From: Bacteroidota bacterium
Lineage (GTDB): Bacteria > Bacteroidota > Bacteroidia > B-17B0 > Aurantibacillaceae
Direction of reading: 5' to 3'
Length of the DNA stretch: 64,000 nt
NCBI GenBank assembly: GCA_017303905.1
Contig: JAFLBH010000001.1
Location: forward strand, 845,809-909,808
Each line of letters begins with the position of its first letter. Position 1 is the stretch's first letter. Below are positions 16,519-26,092 of this stretch, in pieces. The notes beneath the pieces were generated by a model. That model was given only the letters and a program-made list of their open reading frames with translations, was not told the DNA's origin and searched no databases. The position numbers and the translations under genes are program-made.

Positions 16519-18096
16519 ATGGCAGAAGTAAAACCGGCAGAAGTATCTGCAATTTTAAGACAACAATTATCTGGTTTCAAAAGCGAAACAGAATTGGAAC
16601 AAGTTGGTACCGTATTACAAATTGGTGATGGTATTGCCCTTATCTACGGATTATCAAAAGTAGAATCAGGTGAATTAATTGAATTCGAAACAGGTTTACA
16701 AGGAATTGTATTGAACCTTGAAGAAGATAATGTTGGTGCCGTATTATTAGGCCCTAGTGATAATATTAAAGAAGGCTCAACCTGCAAGCGTACTGGCCGC
16801 ATTGCTTCATTAAAAGTTGGTGAAGGCATGTTAGGTCGTGTAGTTGATACCTTAGGAAATCCAATTGATGGTAAAGGTCCGATTACAGGAACTACTTACG
16901 AAATGCCATTAGAGCGTAAAGCGCCTGGTGTTATCTATCGTCAGCCGGTAACTGAACCATTGCAAACAGGTATCAAAGCGATCGACGCGATGATTCCAAT
17001 TGGTCGCGGTCAGCGTGAGTTAGTAATTGGTGATCGTCAAACCGGAAAAACAGCGGTTTGTATCGATACAATTATTAATCAAAAAGAATTTTATGATGCA
17101 GGTAAGCCTGTATATTGTATCTATGTTGCAATCGGACAAAAAGGTTCTACAGTTGCTAACGTATTACGTACTTTAGAAGAAAATGGAGCAATGCCATATA
17201 CAATCATCGTAGCGGCCAATGCTTCTGACCCAGCTCCAATGCAATTCTACGCTCCGTTTGCGGGCGCAGCCATTGGTGAGTTTTTCCGCGATACCGGTCG
17301 TCCTGCATTAATTGTATTCGACGATTTATCAAAACAAGCGGTAGCTTATCGTGAGGTGTCTTTATTATTACGTCGCCCTCCGGGACGTGAAGCTTATCCT
17401 GGTGACGTATTCTATTTGCATAGCCGTTTATTAGAGCGTGCTGCAAAAGTGAATGCATCAGACGATATCGCAAAGAGCATGAACGATTTGCCGGAGTCTA
17501 TCCGACCGTTAGTAAAAGGAGGCGGTTCTTTAACAGCTTTACCTATTATTGAAACACAAGCGGGTGACGTATCTGCTTATATTCCAACTAACGTAATTTC
17601 TATTACTGACGGACAGATATTCCTTGAGTCGAATTTATTTAACTCGGGTGTTCGTCCTGCTATTAACGTAGGTATCTCTGTATCACGTGTAGGTGGTAAC
17701 GCGCAAATTAAGTCAATGAAAAAAGTAGCAGGTACTTTGAAATTAGACCAGGCTCAATACCGTGAATTAGAAGCTTTCGCGAAGTTCGGTTCTGATTTAG
17801 ATGCGGCTACAAAATCAATCTTAGACAAAGGTGCGCGTAACGTGGAAATCCTTAAGCAAGGACAATTCTCTCCATTGCGTGTTGAACAGCAAATCGCTAT
17901 TATTTATTTAGGTACTAAGAATTTATTACGTTCAGTGCCTGTAAATAAAGTACGTGAATTCGAAAAAGAATTTTTAGATACATTAGAGCGTAAGCATAAA
18001 GGTAGTTTAGATCAGTTAAAAGCCGGTCAGTATACCGATGAGATTACAAATGTATTGGAGGCTGTTGCCAAAGATTTATCAGCGAAGTATAAATAA
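16519..18096 (+). CDS. atpA: F-type ATP synthase subunit alpha
   Basis: The 525-residue non-catalytic nucleotide-binding subunit has an N-terminal beta-barrel (about 25-95), Walker A GDRQTGKT (171-178), and the [36 protein letters not shown] core split between Walker B and the conserved [11 protein letters not shown] loop. The C-terminal bundle contains [13 protein letters not shown]. Length and motifs are normal. The beta and epsilon genes (atpD, atpC) are not in the window, so the operon is split, as in many Bacteroidota. Confidence 0.98.
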   Translation: MAEVKPAEVSAILRQQLSGFKSETELEQVGTVLQIGDGIALIYGLSKVESGELIEFETGLQGIVLNLEEDNVGAVLLGPSDNIKEGSTCKRTGRIASLKVGEGMLGRVVDTLGNPIDGKGPITGTTYEMPLERKAPGVIYRQPVTEPLQTGIKAIDAMIPIGRGQRELVIGDRQTGKTAVCIDTIINQKEFYDAGKPVYCIYVAIGQKGSTVANVLRTLEENGAMPYTIIVAANASDPAPMQFYAPFAGAAIGEFFRDTGRPALIVFDDLSKQAVAYREVSLLLRRPPGREAYPGDVFYLHSRLLERAAKVNASDDIAKSMNDLPESIRPLVKGGGSLTALPIIETQAGDVSAYIPTNVISITDGQIFLESNLFNSGVRPAINVGISVSRVGGNAQIKSMKKVAGTLKLDQAQYRELEAFAKFGSDLDAATKSILDKGARNVEILKQGQFSPLRVEQQIAIIYLGTKNLLRSVPVNKVREFEKEFLDTLERKHKGSLDQLKAGQYTDEITNVLEAVAKDLSAKYK

Positions 18097-18119
18097 TTTG
18101 ATAATACGCATTAGTTAAA

Positions 18120-18995
18120 ATGCCAAGTTTAAAGGAAGTCAGAAATAGAATTGTATCAGTAGGTTCAACCATGCAGATTACCAGCGCCATGAAAATGGTG
18201 AGTGCTGCAAAATTGAAACGTGCTCAGGATGCGATTACTCAAATGCGCCCTTTTGCCGAGAAGCTTCAGGAAATTTTGAGTAATGTAAGCAGCTCTTTGG
18301 ATAATTCTGAAAATGCCTACGCGCGCAATGCGGGAGGTAAAAATATACTTATCATTCCGATTAGCAGTAATCGCGGTTTAGCCGGAGCATTTAACGCCAA
18401 TATTGTAAAACGTACTTGGAGTTTAATTAAGAATGACTTTAACGGCTGTCATGTTACCGTATTACCAATTGGTAAAAAAGTGCAAGATGCATTTAAGCGT
18501 ACAGATTATATTATCAGCGGACAAGATTTACCTTCAAACTTAAATGAGTTGTTCGATGGGTTGTCGTTTGCGAAAACATCCCCGGTAGCCGAAAAAATCA
18601 TGGAGGCATTTGCTACCAAACAATTTGATAAAGTTATTTTGGTGTACAATCAATTTAAAAATGCAGCTGTTCAGATAACTATGACAGAGCAGTTTTTACC
18701 AATTGTTCCACCAACATCCGGAAAAAGTACAAGTACAGATTATATTTATGAACCAGGAAAAGAATTTATAGTAAATGATTTAATTCCGCGTTCATTAAAA
18801 ACACAATTTTATAAAGCATTGTTAGATTCAAACGCATCAGAGCATGGTGCACGTATGACAGCAATGCATAAAGCAACCGATAATGCCAAGGAAATGTTGC
18901 GTGATTTAAAAATCACTTACAACAAAGCGCGTCAGGCTACAATTACCAAGGAGATTTTGGAAATTGTGGGTGGTGCCGAGGCATTAAATGGTTAA
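18120..18995 (+). CDS. atpG: F-type ATP synthase subunit gamma
   Basis: The 291-residue central rotor shaft has N-terminal coiled-coil helix VRNRIVSVGSTMQITSAMKM with VSAAKLKRA, the Rossmann-like middle domain (IIPISSNRGLAGAFNANI), and C-terminal helix SEHGARMTAMHKATDNA...KARQATITKEILEIVGGAEAL. All elements are intact. It is the last gene of the atp operon here, ending 53 bases before a terminator. Confidence 0.97.
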   Translation: MPSLKEVRNRIVSVGSTMQITSAMKMVSAAKLKRAQDAITQMRPFAEKLQEILSNVSSSLDNSENAYARNAGGKNILIIPISSNRGLAGAFNANIVKRTWSLIKNDFNGCHVTVLPIGKKVQDAFKRTDYIISGQDLPSNLNELFDGLSFAKTSPVAEKIMEAFATKQFDKVILVYNQFKNAAVQITMTEQFLPIVPPTSGKSTSTDYIYEPGKEFIVNDLIPRSLKTQFYKALLDSNASEHGARMTAMHKATDNAKEMLRDLKITYNKARQATITKEILEIVGGAEALNG

Positions 18996-19048
18996 CCGTT
19001 CTTTAATTCGTAATTAATCCCGTAAGATTAATACATGCATAATTCCAC

Positions 19049-19117
19049 AAAGGTGGTTTTATTTCGTGTTTTTCTTACATAGTAATAACAACAATGAAAT
19101 AAGGCCACCTTTTTTAT
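19049..19117 (+). terminator. Terminator of the atp operon with a long loop
   Basis: AAAGGTGGTTTTATTTC (19049-19065) pairs with GAAATAAGGCCACCTTT (19096-19112) over 17 positions if two G-U pairs are allowed. The loop is 30 bases and a T-run follows. It lies after atpG and 36 bases before queA. Confidence 0.7.
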
Positions 19118-19152
19118 TTGGTCTTTTTCAAAGAAAAAACAAAACAAGTACT

Positions 19153-20202
19153 ATGAAGTTATCTATGTTCAAATTCAATCTGCCAAAAGAATTGTTGGCA
19201 GAGTATCCTGCAAAAAGTCGTGATGAGAGCCGTTTAATGGTAGTTGATCGCGCAACCGGTAAAATTTCTCACAAAAAATTCCGCGACATCATTAATTATT
19301 TTGATGAAGGTGATGTGATGATGTTGAATGACACGAAGGTGTTTCCAGCGCGTATGTATGGTAATAAAGAGAAAACCGGCGCAAAAATCGAAGTTTTCTT
19401 ATTACGTGAATTAAGCGCAGAGAGCCGTTTGTGGGATGTGTTAGTTGATCCGGCGCGTAAAATCCGAATCGGTAATAAATTATATTTTGGCGAAAACGAT
19501 AGTTTGGTGGCTGAGGTAATAGATAATACAACTTCTCGGGGAAGAACATTGCGTTTTTTATATGATGGTTCTTATGAAGAATTCCGTAAGGTATTATATG
19601 ATTTAGGAGAAACACCACTTCCAAAATACATTAAACGTAAAGCGGAAGAGAGTGATATCGATCGTTACCAAACTGTTTTTGCAAAAAACGAAGGTGCAGT
19701 AGCTGCTCCAACTGCCGGTTTACATTTTAGCCGTGAATTATTAAAGAAATTAGAAATTAAGGGTGTAAATTTTGCACCATTAACTTTGCACGTTGGTTTA
19801 GGAACTTTCAGAACGGTTGAGGTAGAAGATTTAACCAAACATAAAATGGAGAGCGAAGAAGCTTTAATTTCTGCGGATACATGTAAAATTGTAAATACAG
19901 CGAAGGCAAAGAAGAAAAAAGTGTGTGCTGTTGGAACTACTGTTATGCGTGCTGTTGAGTCATCAGTTTCTACAACCGGACAATTAAATCCGTATGTGGG
20001 TTGGACAAATAAATTTGTGTTTCCTCCGTATGATTTCAGTGTTGCCAATTGCATGATCACAAATTTCCACATGCCGGAGTCTACTTTATTAATGATGGTA
20101 AGTGCATTTGGTGGATATGATTTAATCATGAAAGCTTATAAAGAAGCGATAAAAGAAAAGTATCGCTTCTATTCGTATGGCGATGCCATGTTGATTTTGT
20201 AA
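19153..20202 (+). CDS. queA: S-adenosylmethionine:tRNA ribosyltransferase-isomerase
   Basis: The product is 349 residues from ATG 19153 ([19 protein letters not shown]); earlier in-frame starts lie inside the terminator hairpin. QueA moves the ribosyl part of SAM to 7-aminomethyl-7-deazaguanine in tRNA to make epoxyqueuosine. Family motifs are [64 protein letters not shown] and [19 protein letters not shown] strong terminator follows, so it is likely monocistronic. Confidence 0.97.
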   Translation: MKLSMFKFNLPKELLAEYPAKSRDESRLMVVDRATGKISHKKFRDIINYFDEGDVMMLNDTKVFPARMYGNKEKTGAKIEVFLLRELSAESRLWDVLVDPARKIRIGNKLYFGENDSLVAEVIDNTTSRGRTLRFLYDGSYEEFRKVLYDLGETPLPKYIKRKAEESDIDRYQTVFAKNEGAVAAPTAGLHFSRELLKKLEIKGVNFAPLTLHVGLGTFRTVEVEDLTKHKMESEEALISADTCKIVNTAKAKKKKVCAVGTTVMRAVESSVSTTGQLNPYVGWTNKFVFPPYDFSVANCMITNFHMPESTLLMMVSAFGGYDLIMKAYKEAIKEKYRFYSYGDAMLIL

Positions 20203-20212
20203 GATGAAAATC

Positions 20213-20248
20213 AAAGGCTGTTTCCCCTCAGAAACAGCCTTTTTTTAT
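20213..20248 (+). terminator. Rho-independent terminator of queA
   Basis: AAAGGCTGTTTC (20213-20224), loop CCCTCA and GAAACAGCCTTT (20231-20242) make a perfect 12-bp stem with a following T-run, 11 bases after the queA stop. Confidence 0.93.
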
Positions 20249-20278
20249 TGAATTAAAACTTATACATTAGTAGTAATT

Positions 20279-20974
20279 ATGACTCAACCCAAGCTGAATA
20301 ATATATTGTTTCTGGATATAGAAACTGCGCCGTTGGTTTATAAATACAAAGATTTAAGTCAGGCGGAAAAAGAATTGTGGGACAAGAAGTGGATGTATAA
20401 TCCCGATAACAAACCTGAAGAATTATATTCGAAAGCCGGCGTGTATGCCGAATTTTCGAAAGTAATTTGTATTGGCTTGGGATACTATAATGGTAAGGAA
20501 TTCAGAGTTAAAGCCATTGCAGGGGAAAATGAAAAAAAGATATTAGAGGAATTTCTTGACATTGTAAAAACGCATTTTAATAAGGCAGAACATGTTTTCT
20601 GCGCACATAATGGAAAGGAATTCGATTATCCTTTTTTAAGCAGACGAGTAGTGGTAAACGGATTAGCTTTTCCTAAAAACTTTCAACTGCAGGGTAAAAA
20701 ACCTTGGGAGGTAAAACATTTAGACACTATGGAAATGTGGCGATTTGGTGATGTTAAGAATTTCACATCACTTAATTTGTTAGCGCATATTTTTGGTATT
20801 CCTTCCCCAAAGGATGATATGGACGGAAGTATGGTGGCGAAAGTGTACTATGAAGATAAAAATCTCGATAAAATTAAAAAGTATTGTTTGAAGGATGTGG
20901 TAACATTGGCACGTGTATATCAGCGTTACAATAATTTACCAATGGTGAGTGATAAGGATTTAGTTTTTGCATAA
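20279..20974 (+). CDS. Predicted 3'-5' exonuclease, RNase H-like (PolB proofreading type)
   Basis: The 231-residue stand-alone DEDDy exonuclease has ExoI FLDIET (D13, E15), ExoII in AHNGKEFDYPFL (D116) and ExoIII YCLKD with the YxxxD pattern (Y202, D206). It has no polymerase domain. The insertion WMYNPDNKPEELYSKAGVYAEFSKV between ExoI and the next strand is typical of the predicted PolB-like 3'-5' exonuclease family. Its substrate is unknown; repair or RNA processing is possible. It overlaps no neighbour, and gpsA follows after one base. Confidence 0.85.
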   Translation: MTQPKLNNILFLDIETAPLVYKYKDLSQAEKELWDKKWMYNPDNKPEELYSKAGVYAEFSKVICIGLGYYNGKEFRVKAIAGENEKKILEEFLDIVKTHFNKAEHVFCAHNGKEFDYPFLSRRVVVNGLAFPKNFQLQGKKPWEVKHLDTMEMWRFGDVKNFTSLNLLAHIFGIPSPKDDMDGSMVAKVYYEDKNLDKIKKYCLKDVVTLARVYQRYNNLPMVSDKDLVFA

Positions 20975-20975
20975 C

Positions 20976-21977
20976 ATGTTTAATAAGAAACATAAAATAG
21001 GCGTGATAGGTAGTGGTAGCTGGGCAACAGCTATCGTGAAGATATTGAGCAATAACTCAGGCAGTATTAATTGGTATTTCCGTAACGAAGACGATATTAA
21101 CTACATTAAGCAACATCATCACAATCCAAAATATTTAAGTTCCGTTGATTTCGATTTAAATAAAATTGAATTGTTCAGTGATGTAAAAAATTGTATCGAT
21201 AAGTCTGATATTATTATTCTTGCTATTCCTTCAGCATTTTTACATAAGAGCATTCATGAAATCCCTAAGAATTTATTTCAGGATAAAATTATTTTCTCCG
21301 CAATTAAAGGTATTATCCCCGAGTATAATTTAATTGTTGGTGAGTATTTGCATACCGTGTATGAAATTCCATTCGAGAATATTGGTGTAATTACAGGGCC
21401 ATGTCATGCGGAAGAAGTAGCGATGGAGAAATTATCTTATCTCACGATTGCATGTTCTAAAGTAAGCAACGCTGATATCCTGTGTAATTATTTAAACTGT
21501 CGTTATATAAAAACAACAAGCAGCGACGATATTTACGGAACTGAGTTGTCGGCCGTATTAAAAAATGTTATTGCAGTTGCCGGCGGTATTTGTCATAGTC
21601 TGGGTTATGGCGATAATTATTTAGCTGTATTAGTAAGTAACGCTATTCAGGAAATCAAACGTTTTGTGGATGCAGTTCATCCCATTGACAGAGACATTAA
21701 GGCCTCTGCTTATTTGGGTGATTTGTTGGTAACAGCTTATTCTCAATTTAGCCGTAACCGTATGTTTGGAACCATGCTAGGGAAGGGTTACAGTGTTAAG
21801 CATGCACAATTAGAAATGAACATGATCGCTGAAGGTTATTACGCAGTAAAGTGCGTACACGAAATCAATAAAAAATATAATGTAGATATGCCTATCACGA
21901 ATGCAGTTTACAATATTGTTTACGCACAAAAAGACCCTCGTCGTGAAATGGAAATGTTATCCGAAAAATTATCTTAA
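20976..21977 (+). CDS. gpsA: Glycerol-3-phosphate dehydrogenase [NAD(P)+]
   Basis: The product is 333 residues from ATG 20976; a TTG at 20967 lies in the preceding gene. It reduces dihydroxyacetone phosphate to sn-glycerol 3-phosphate for phospholipid synthesis. The dinucleotide loop is IGVIGSGSWATA, the AIPSAFLH and AIKGI motifs are present, the catalytic Lys is in ELSAVLKNVIAVAGG, and ASAYLGDLLVTAYSQFSRNR forms the substrate region. It forms a compact run with the exonuclease, PAP2-like and epimerase genes (gaps 1-3 bases). Confidence 0.93.
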   Translation: MFNKKHKIGVIGSGSWATAIVKILSNNSGSINWYFRNEDDINYIKQHHHNPKYLSSVDFDLNKIELFSDVKNCIDKSDIIILAIPSAFLHKSIHEIPKNLFQDKIIFSAIKGIIPEYNLIVGEYLHTVYEIPFENIGVITGPCHAEEVAMEKLSYLTIACSKVSNADILCNYLNCRYIKTTSSDDIYGTELSAVLKNVIAVAGGICHSLGYGDNYLAVLVSNAIQEIKRFVDAVHPIDRDIKASAYLGDLLVTAYSQFSRNRMFGTMLGKGYSVKHAQLEMNMIAEGYYAVKCVHEINKKYNVDMPITNAVYNIVYAQKDPRREMEMLSEKLS

Positions 21978-21980
21978 AAT

Positions 21981-22613
21981 TTGCGACTTATAGCTAATAT
22001 TATTTCCGTTGTGTTTCATCCTTTGCTGATGTGCAGTTACGGAAGTCTGATCTTTTTCTTTTTTTTAAAAGGCTCTATTTATGATTACATGACGCCTTTC
22101 AAATTGAAATGGATTATTTCCGCTATGATATTTTCTTTTTCTTTCATCTTACCTGTTATTAATATTTTTATTCTCTATAAATTAAACCGCATTAGCTCTA
22201 TAACCCTTGAAGACAGAAACGAGCGTACTTTTCCCTATGTGCTCACATCGTGTTTTTATTTCGGCTTATTTTATTTGTTTTTAGATTTAAATATTTGGCC
22301 AAGCATTAAAGTACTTATTTTCGGAGGAGGATTGTCTGTTTTACTCACCGCACTCATTAATTTACGCTTTAAAATTAGTGCGCACGCTGTAGGAATCGGC
22401 GGATTGATCGGCTCTTTAATGATGATATCATTTGTTTTAAAGTACAATGCCGTACCTGAAATCGCTATTCTGTTTTTAATTGCCGGAATGATATTAACGG
22501 CGAGATTATATTTAGACGCACATAAACCTTCGCAGTTATATTCCGGTTTTGCATTAGGGATGTTAACTCAGATTTTGGTGTTTACTTTTTTCTTAAACTT
22601 TAAACTTTCATAA
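21981..22613 (+). CDS. PAP2-like integral membrane protein
   Basis: The 210-residue protein has about six hydrophobic helices and a TTG start three bases after gpsA. The segments KISAHAVGIGG and RLYLDAHKPSQLYSGFALG resemble the PSGH and SRxxxxxHxxD motifs of PAP2-type phosphatases, but the final Asp is replaced by Gln (H-K-P-S-Q) and the first KxxxxxxRP motif is not obvious. It may be a degenerate or divergent lipid phosphatase. The gpsA link suggests lipid metabolism. Confidence 0.7.
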   Translation: MRLIANIISVVFHPLLMCSYGSLIFFFFLKGSIYDYMTPFKLKWIISAMIFSFSFILPVINIFILYKLNRISSITLEDRNERTFPYVLTSCFYFGLFYLFLDLNIWPSIKVLIFGGGLSVLLTALINLRFKISAHAVGIGGLIGSLMMISFVLKYNAVPEIAILFLIAGMILTARLYLDAHKPSQLYSGFALGMLTQILVFTFFLNFKLS

Positions 22614-22615
22614 GA

Positions 22616-23614
22616 TTGAATTTAGTAACAGGAGCTACAGGATTGGTTGGTTCGCATGTTTTGCTAACCTTATTGCAACAAGGAAAAAAAGTAGTTGCAA
22701 CAAAACGCGCATCCAGTAATTTATCGGAGGTAGAGAAAGTTTTTTCCTATTATACAACCGATTCAAAAAAATTATTCAATCAAATTATTTGGCGCGACGT
22801 TGATTTAAATGATGTTTTGGGTCTCGATGAATTGCTCAACGATATCACCTCTGTTTACCATTGCGCCGCACTTGTGTCACTTAATAACAGCGATAGAAAT
22901 CAGTTATTAAAGATAAATGTGGAAGGCACCGCTAATTTGGTGAATGCTTGTATTCAAAAAAGGATTGAATCATTTTGTTTTGTGAGTTCCATCGCCACAT
23001 TGCAAAATCCCGATATAAAAGGTGATTTGGATGAAACTGTTTTTTGGAAGAACAAACCGAATCAAAACGTTTATTCATTAAGCAAATATTTAGCAGAGCA
23101 AGAAGTATGGCGAGCTATGGAAGAAGGCTTGAATGTAGTTATTGTAAATCCGGGTGTAATCGTTGGTCCTGGTAACTGGAATAGAGGGACCGGACAATTA
23201 TTCTCCTTAAGTAAAAAAGGAGTTTTGTTTTATACAGAAGGTGTGAATGGATTTGTGGATGTAAAGGACGTTGCGGAAATGATGGTGGATTTGTGTGACA
23301 AAAAAATGTTTGGCGAACGTTATTTATTGGTAGAAAATAATTATTCCTTTAAGGAAATATTAGAGCAAATACACATTGCTTTGGGAAAGAAACCCCCGCA
23401 AATAAAAGCCGGAAAATTTTTCCTGAATTTGGGGCGTTTGTTCACATTTCTGTTGCCAGAAAACCTGAAAGTGAATGCTTCCATGATTGAAACCTTAACC
23501 GATAAAACCACCTACAATTCCCAAAAAGTTAAAAAATGTTTAAGCCGTAATTTCACCCCAATTTCACAAAGCATTGGCTTCGCTGCGGGTGTTTATAAAA
23601 ACCTTGGCACCTAA
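22616..23614 (+). CDS. NAD-dependent epimerase/dehydratase family protein (extended SDR)
   Basis: The 332-residue protein starts with TTG two bases after the previous stop. The Rossmann signature is TGATGLVGSH at the extreme N-terminus, and YSLSK is the catalytic YxxxK after FVSSIATL. VIVNPGVIVGPGNW completes the family pattern. The closest named group I can suggest is dihydroflavonol 4-reductase-like SDRs; the substrate is unknown. It ends the compact plus-strand run that begins with the exonuclease gene. Confidence 0.85.
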   Translation: MNLVTGATGLVGSHVLLTLLQQGKKVVATKRASSNLSEVEKVFSYYTTDSKKLFNQIIWRDVDLNDVLGLDELLNDITSVYHCAALVSLNNSDRNQLLKINVEGTANLVNACIQKRIESFCFVSSIATLQNPDIKGDLDETVFWKNKPNQNVYSLSKYLAEQEVWRAMEEGLNVVIVNPGVIVGPGNWNRGTGQLFSLSKKGVLFYTEGVNGFVDVKDVAEMMVDLCDKKMFGERYLLVENNYSFKEILEQIHIALGKKPPQIKAGKFFLNLGRLFTFLLPENLKVNASMIETLTDKTTYNSQKVKKCLSRNFTPISQSIGFAAGVYKNLGT

Positions 23615-23721
23615 ATCCAACCAAGTTATTAATTATCAATTTGTTAAAAAAGGCATTCGTATTAAAAAAATTGGTTTTTGTACGTAAAATCTATATCTTA
23701 GTCTATTATTTTTAATGTTTT

Positions 23722-24339
23722 ATGCACATTGCAATTGCCGGTAACATTGGGTCAGGAAAAACAACATTAACATCTTTACTTGCCAAGCACTACAAGTGGC
23801 ATGCGCATTACGAAGACGCTGACGACAATCCTTATTTGAATGATTTTTATGAAGACATGCAGCGTTGGTCGTTTAACTTGCAGGTTTACTTTTTAAACAA
23901 TCGTTTCTCTCAAATTTTAGACATCCGTAAGGGAAAACACACTGTTGTTCAAGACAGAACTATTTATGAAGACGCGTATATTTTTGCGCCAAATCTTCAT
24001 GCAATGGGCTTGATGACAACACGTGATTTTGAAAATTATTTTTCGTTATTCAAATTAATGGAGAGCTTAATTAAAGCGCCTGATTTGATTATTTATTTAC
24101 GCGCTTCCGTACCTACATTGGTAAAACAAATACAAAAGCGTGGACGTGATTATGAGAATTCAATTCGTTTGGATTATCTAAAAAGATTAAATGAAAGATA
24201 CGAGGCATGGGCTTCAACGTATGAATCAGGGAAGTTGTTGATTGTAGATGTTGATGATATTAATTTCAACGAGAACAAAGAAGATTTAGGTAAAGTAATA
24301 AGATTAATTGATAGCCAATTGAACGGTTTATTTAAATAA
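23722..24339 (+). CDS. Deoxynucleoside kinase
   Basis: The 205-residue dNK-family enzyme phosphorylates deoxynucleosides in nucleotide salvage. The P-loop is GNIGSGKT (7-14), the ERS/DRS-equivalent motif is QDRTIYED, and the arginine-rich LID is KRGRDYE followed by the RLDYLKRLNERYEAW helix. The FNLQVYFLNNRFSQ helix lines the base pocket in this family. Substrate preference (dA/dG versus dC) cannot be read from sequence alone. Confidence 0.9.
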   Translation: MHIAIAGNIGSGKTTLTSLLAKHYKWHAHYEDADDNPYLNDFYEDMQRWSFNLQVYFLNNRFSQILDIRKGKHTVVQDRTIYEDAYIFAPNLHAMGLMTTRDFENYFSLFKLMESLIKAPDLIIYLRASVPTLVKQIQKRGRDYENSIRLDYLKRLNERYEAWASTYESGKLLIVDVDDINFNENKEDLGKVIRLIDSQLNGLFK

Positions 24340-24340
24340 G

Positions 24341-24919
24341 TTGAGCGACGGTACACATACAGAAGAAGCGTTTTTTAAAAATCACTTTTTAAAAACAATG
24401 GATTCGCTAAAAGAGGGAGGCAGTGAAATATTGCTTGCTTACGATGGCGTTTTAAATGTGGATACGATTAGTCGCCTCGAAACTGAAGTGGAAGAAAAAG
24501 TAACTTCACTTGCCATTGCAAAAGGTCCTCTCAAAAAAATATTTTTTATTTCAGTTGAAGCGTTACAAAACATGTTGATTCACGGAGGAAGGGACGCGCA
24601 AGGGCACCAGCATAATTATTTCATTTTAAGTAAAGGCGCGTCTAAAGTAGAAATCATCACTGCAAACGTTGTGGCTAATTCTAATATCCCTAAACTAACG
24701 GCCGACGTAGAGAGGCTTAATTCGTTTGAGGATCCTGCTGCTCTTAAAACATATTATATGGAGCACTTAGAGAAGAATGAATTAAGCGAAAAGGGTGGAG
24801 CAGGTTTAGGATTCATTACGATTGCCATGAAGAGCGGAAATAAATTAGGTTCCGGTTTCTTTAAAATCAATGATAGTTTATCGCTGTTTACATTGAAGTC
24901 TACAGTTAGTCTGGAGTAA
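24341..24919 (+). CDS. SiaB-family protein kinase
   Basis: The 192-residue GHKL-fold ATPase starts with TTG two bases after the dNK stop; an ATG at 24398 is an alternative that would cut part of the fold. The N-box is VEALQNMLIHGG and the G-box GGAGLGFITIAMKSGN. This matches SiaB-like proteins, which in Pseudomonas phosphorylate the partner SiaC to control diguanylate cyclase SiaD. No SiaA, SiaC or SiaD homologue is next to it, so partners must be elsewhere. Confidence 0.8.
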   Translation: MSDGTHTEEAFFKNHFLKTMDSLKEGGSEILLAYDGVLNVDTISRLETEVEEKVTSLAIAKGPLKKIFFISVEALQNMLIHGGRDAQGHQHNYFILSKGASKVEIITANVVANSNIPKLTADVERLNSFEDPAALKTYYMEHLEKNELSEKGGAGLGFITIAMKSGNKLGSGFFKINDSLSLFTLKSTVSLE

Positions 24920-24933
24920 TCCAATTTCATTTA

Positions 24934-26091
24934 ATGTCAAACGAACAAGACGCCATACTTTTTTTAACGTCGTGGTATCCTGTTGAAACAAATCCCACAC
25001 ACGGTATTTTTATTCGTAATCACGCTATTGCTTTATCTCAATTTAGAAAAGTAATTGTAGTGTATGCCTACAGTTCCAATCAAAAATCTTCATTGCAAAT
25101 CGAAGAAACAATCGTCAACCAAAATTTAACGGAGTATCGATTGTGTTATTCAAAATCATTTTTTTCAGTTAAGCCTTTCTCTTCTTTTTTACAATTCATT
25201 AAATTTAAAAAGGCGCACAAACAATTAATCGTGCATTTACAGCAAAACAAAATCAGTGTAAAGGCGATTCAGGTAAACGTGATTTTTCCGGTCGCTATGG
25301 TTTTGGATTTATACCGCAAGGCGTTTAAAGCTGATTACACCATTGTAGAGCATTGGAGCGGTTATTTAGAACAAGATGGGAATTATAAAGGGGGAATTCT
25401 AAAACGAACAACGCAAGCCGCCATTGCAAGTGCGAAAAAGATATGGCACGTTTCTGAACCACAAAAGCAAGCCATGCTTGAACACGGATTAAACGGACAA
25501 TACGAATTAATTTACAACGTGGTGAATACAACTCTGTTTAAGCCGGGAAAAAAAAGCAATTCACGTATACAACTTTTGCATGTTTCTTCCTTAGTGGAAC
25601 GCGAAAAGAATATAAGCGGAACTTTTAAAGCCATTAAAAAATTACAGAATAAAGGATTTGATTTCGATTTTGTTGTGATTGGCGGTGATAATGAAGAGTT
25701 GCTCAATGCAAAAAATCTGGCGAAGGAGCTTCAATTAGCTAATGTAAAATTTACCGGTGTGTTAAAGCCTGAACAAGTCGCGGAATACATGCAGCAGTCT
25801 GACGCATTAATTTTGTTTAGTCATTTTGAAGGAATGCCTGTTGTGGTTCTTGAAGCCATGAGTTGCGGCTTACCTGTATTCGTTAGTAAAGTCGGACAAT
25901 TACCTTATATCATTAATAAAGATTACGGTGTGTTAGTTGACACCGGAAGCGAATCGCAATTGGTAAACGGATTGGAAAATTTAATTAATGGACAATTAAA
26001 ATTTGATTCCGTTGCGATGCGTGAATTTGTTTTAATGCACGCTTCTTTGGAAGCGGTAGGGCAGCAATTGAATACTTTTTATAAGCAATAA
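24934..26091 (+). CDS. Glycosyltransferase family 4-type protein
   Basis: The 385-residue GT-B enzyme has N-terminal ITSWYP-like opening (FLTSWYPVETNPTHGIFIRNH) shortened here to its key TSWYP and HGIFIRNH parts, LLHVSSLVEREKN at the start of the donor domain, and the EX7E motif in HFEGMPVVVLEAMSCGLPV (about 298-306). Such enzymes build cell-surface polysaccharides from nucleotide sugars. No other polysaccharide genes are adjacent. Its stop is one base from the convergent rsmA stop, with no terminator between. Confidence 0.88.
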   Translation: MSNEQDAILFLTSWYPVETNPTHGIFIRNHAIALSQFRKVIVVYAYSSNQKSSLQIEETIVNQNLTEYRLCYSKSFFSVKPFSSFLQFIKFKKAHKQLIVHLQQNKISVKAIQVNVIFPVAMVLDLYRKAFKADYTIVEHWSGYLEQDGNYKGGILKRTTQAAIASAKKIWHVSEPQKQAMLEHGLNGQYELIYNVVNTTLFKPGKKSNSRIQLLHVSSLVEREKNISGTFKAIKKLQNKGFDFDFVVIGGDNEELLNAKNLAKELQLANVKFTGVLKPEQVAEYMQQSDALILFSHFEGMPVVVLEAMSCGLPVFVSKVGQLPYIINKDYGVLVDTGSESQLVNGLENLINGQLKFDSVAMREFVLMHASLEAVGQQLNTFYKQ

Positions 26092-26092
26092 A

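Noticed and set aside
23640..23721. Promoter before the deoxynucleoside kinase
   Set aside because: GGTTTTTG resembles the -7 box end but lacks the TA, so it does not fit TAnnTTTG.
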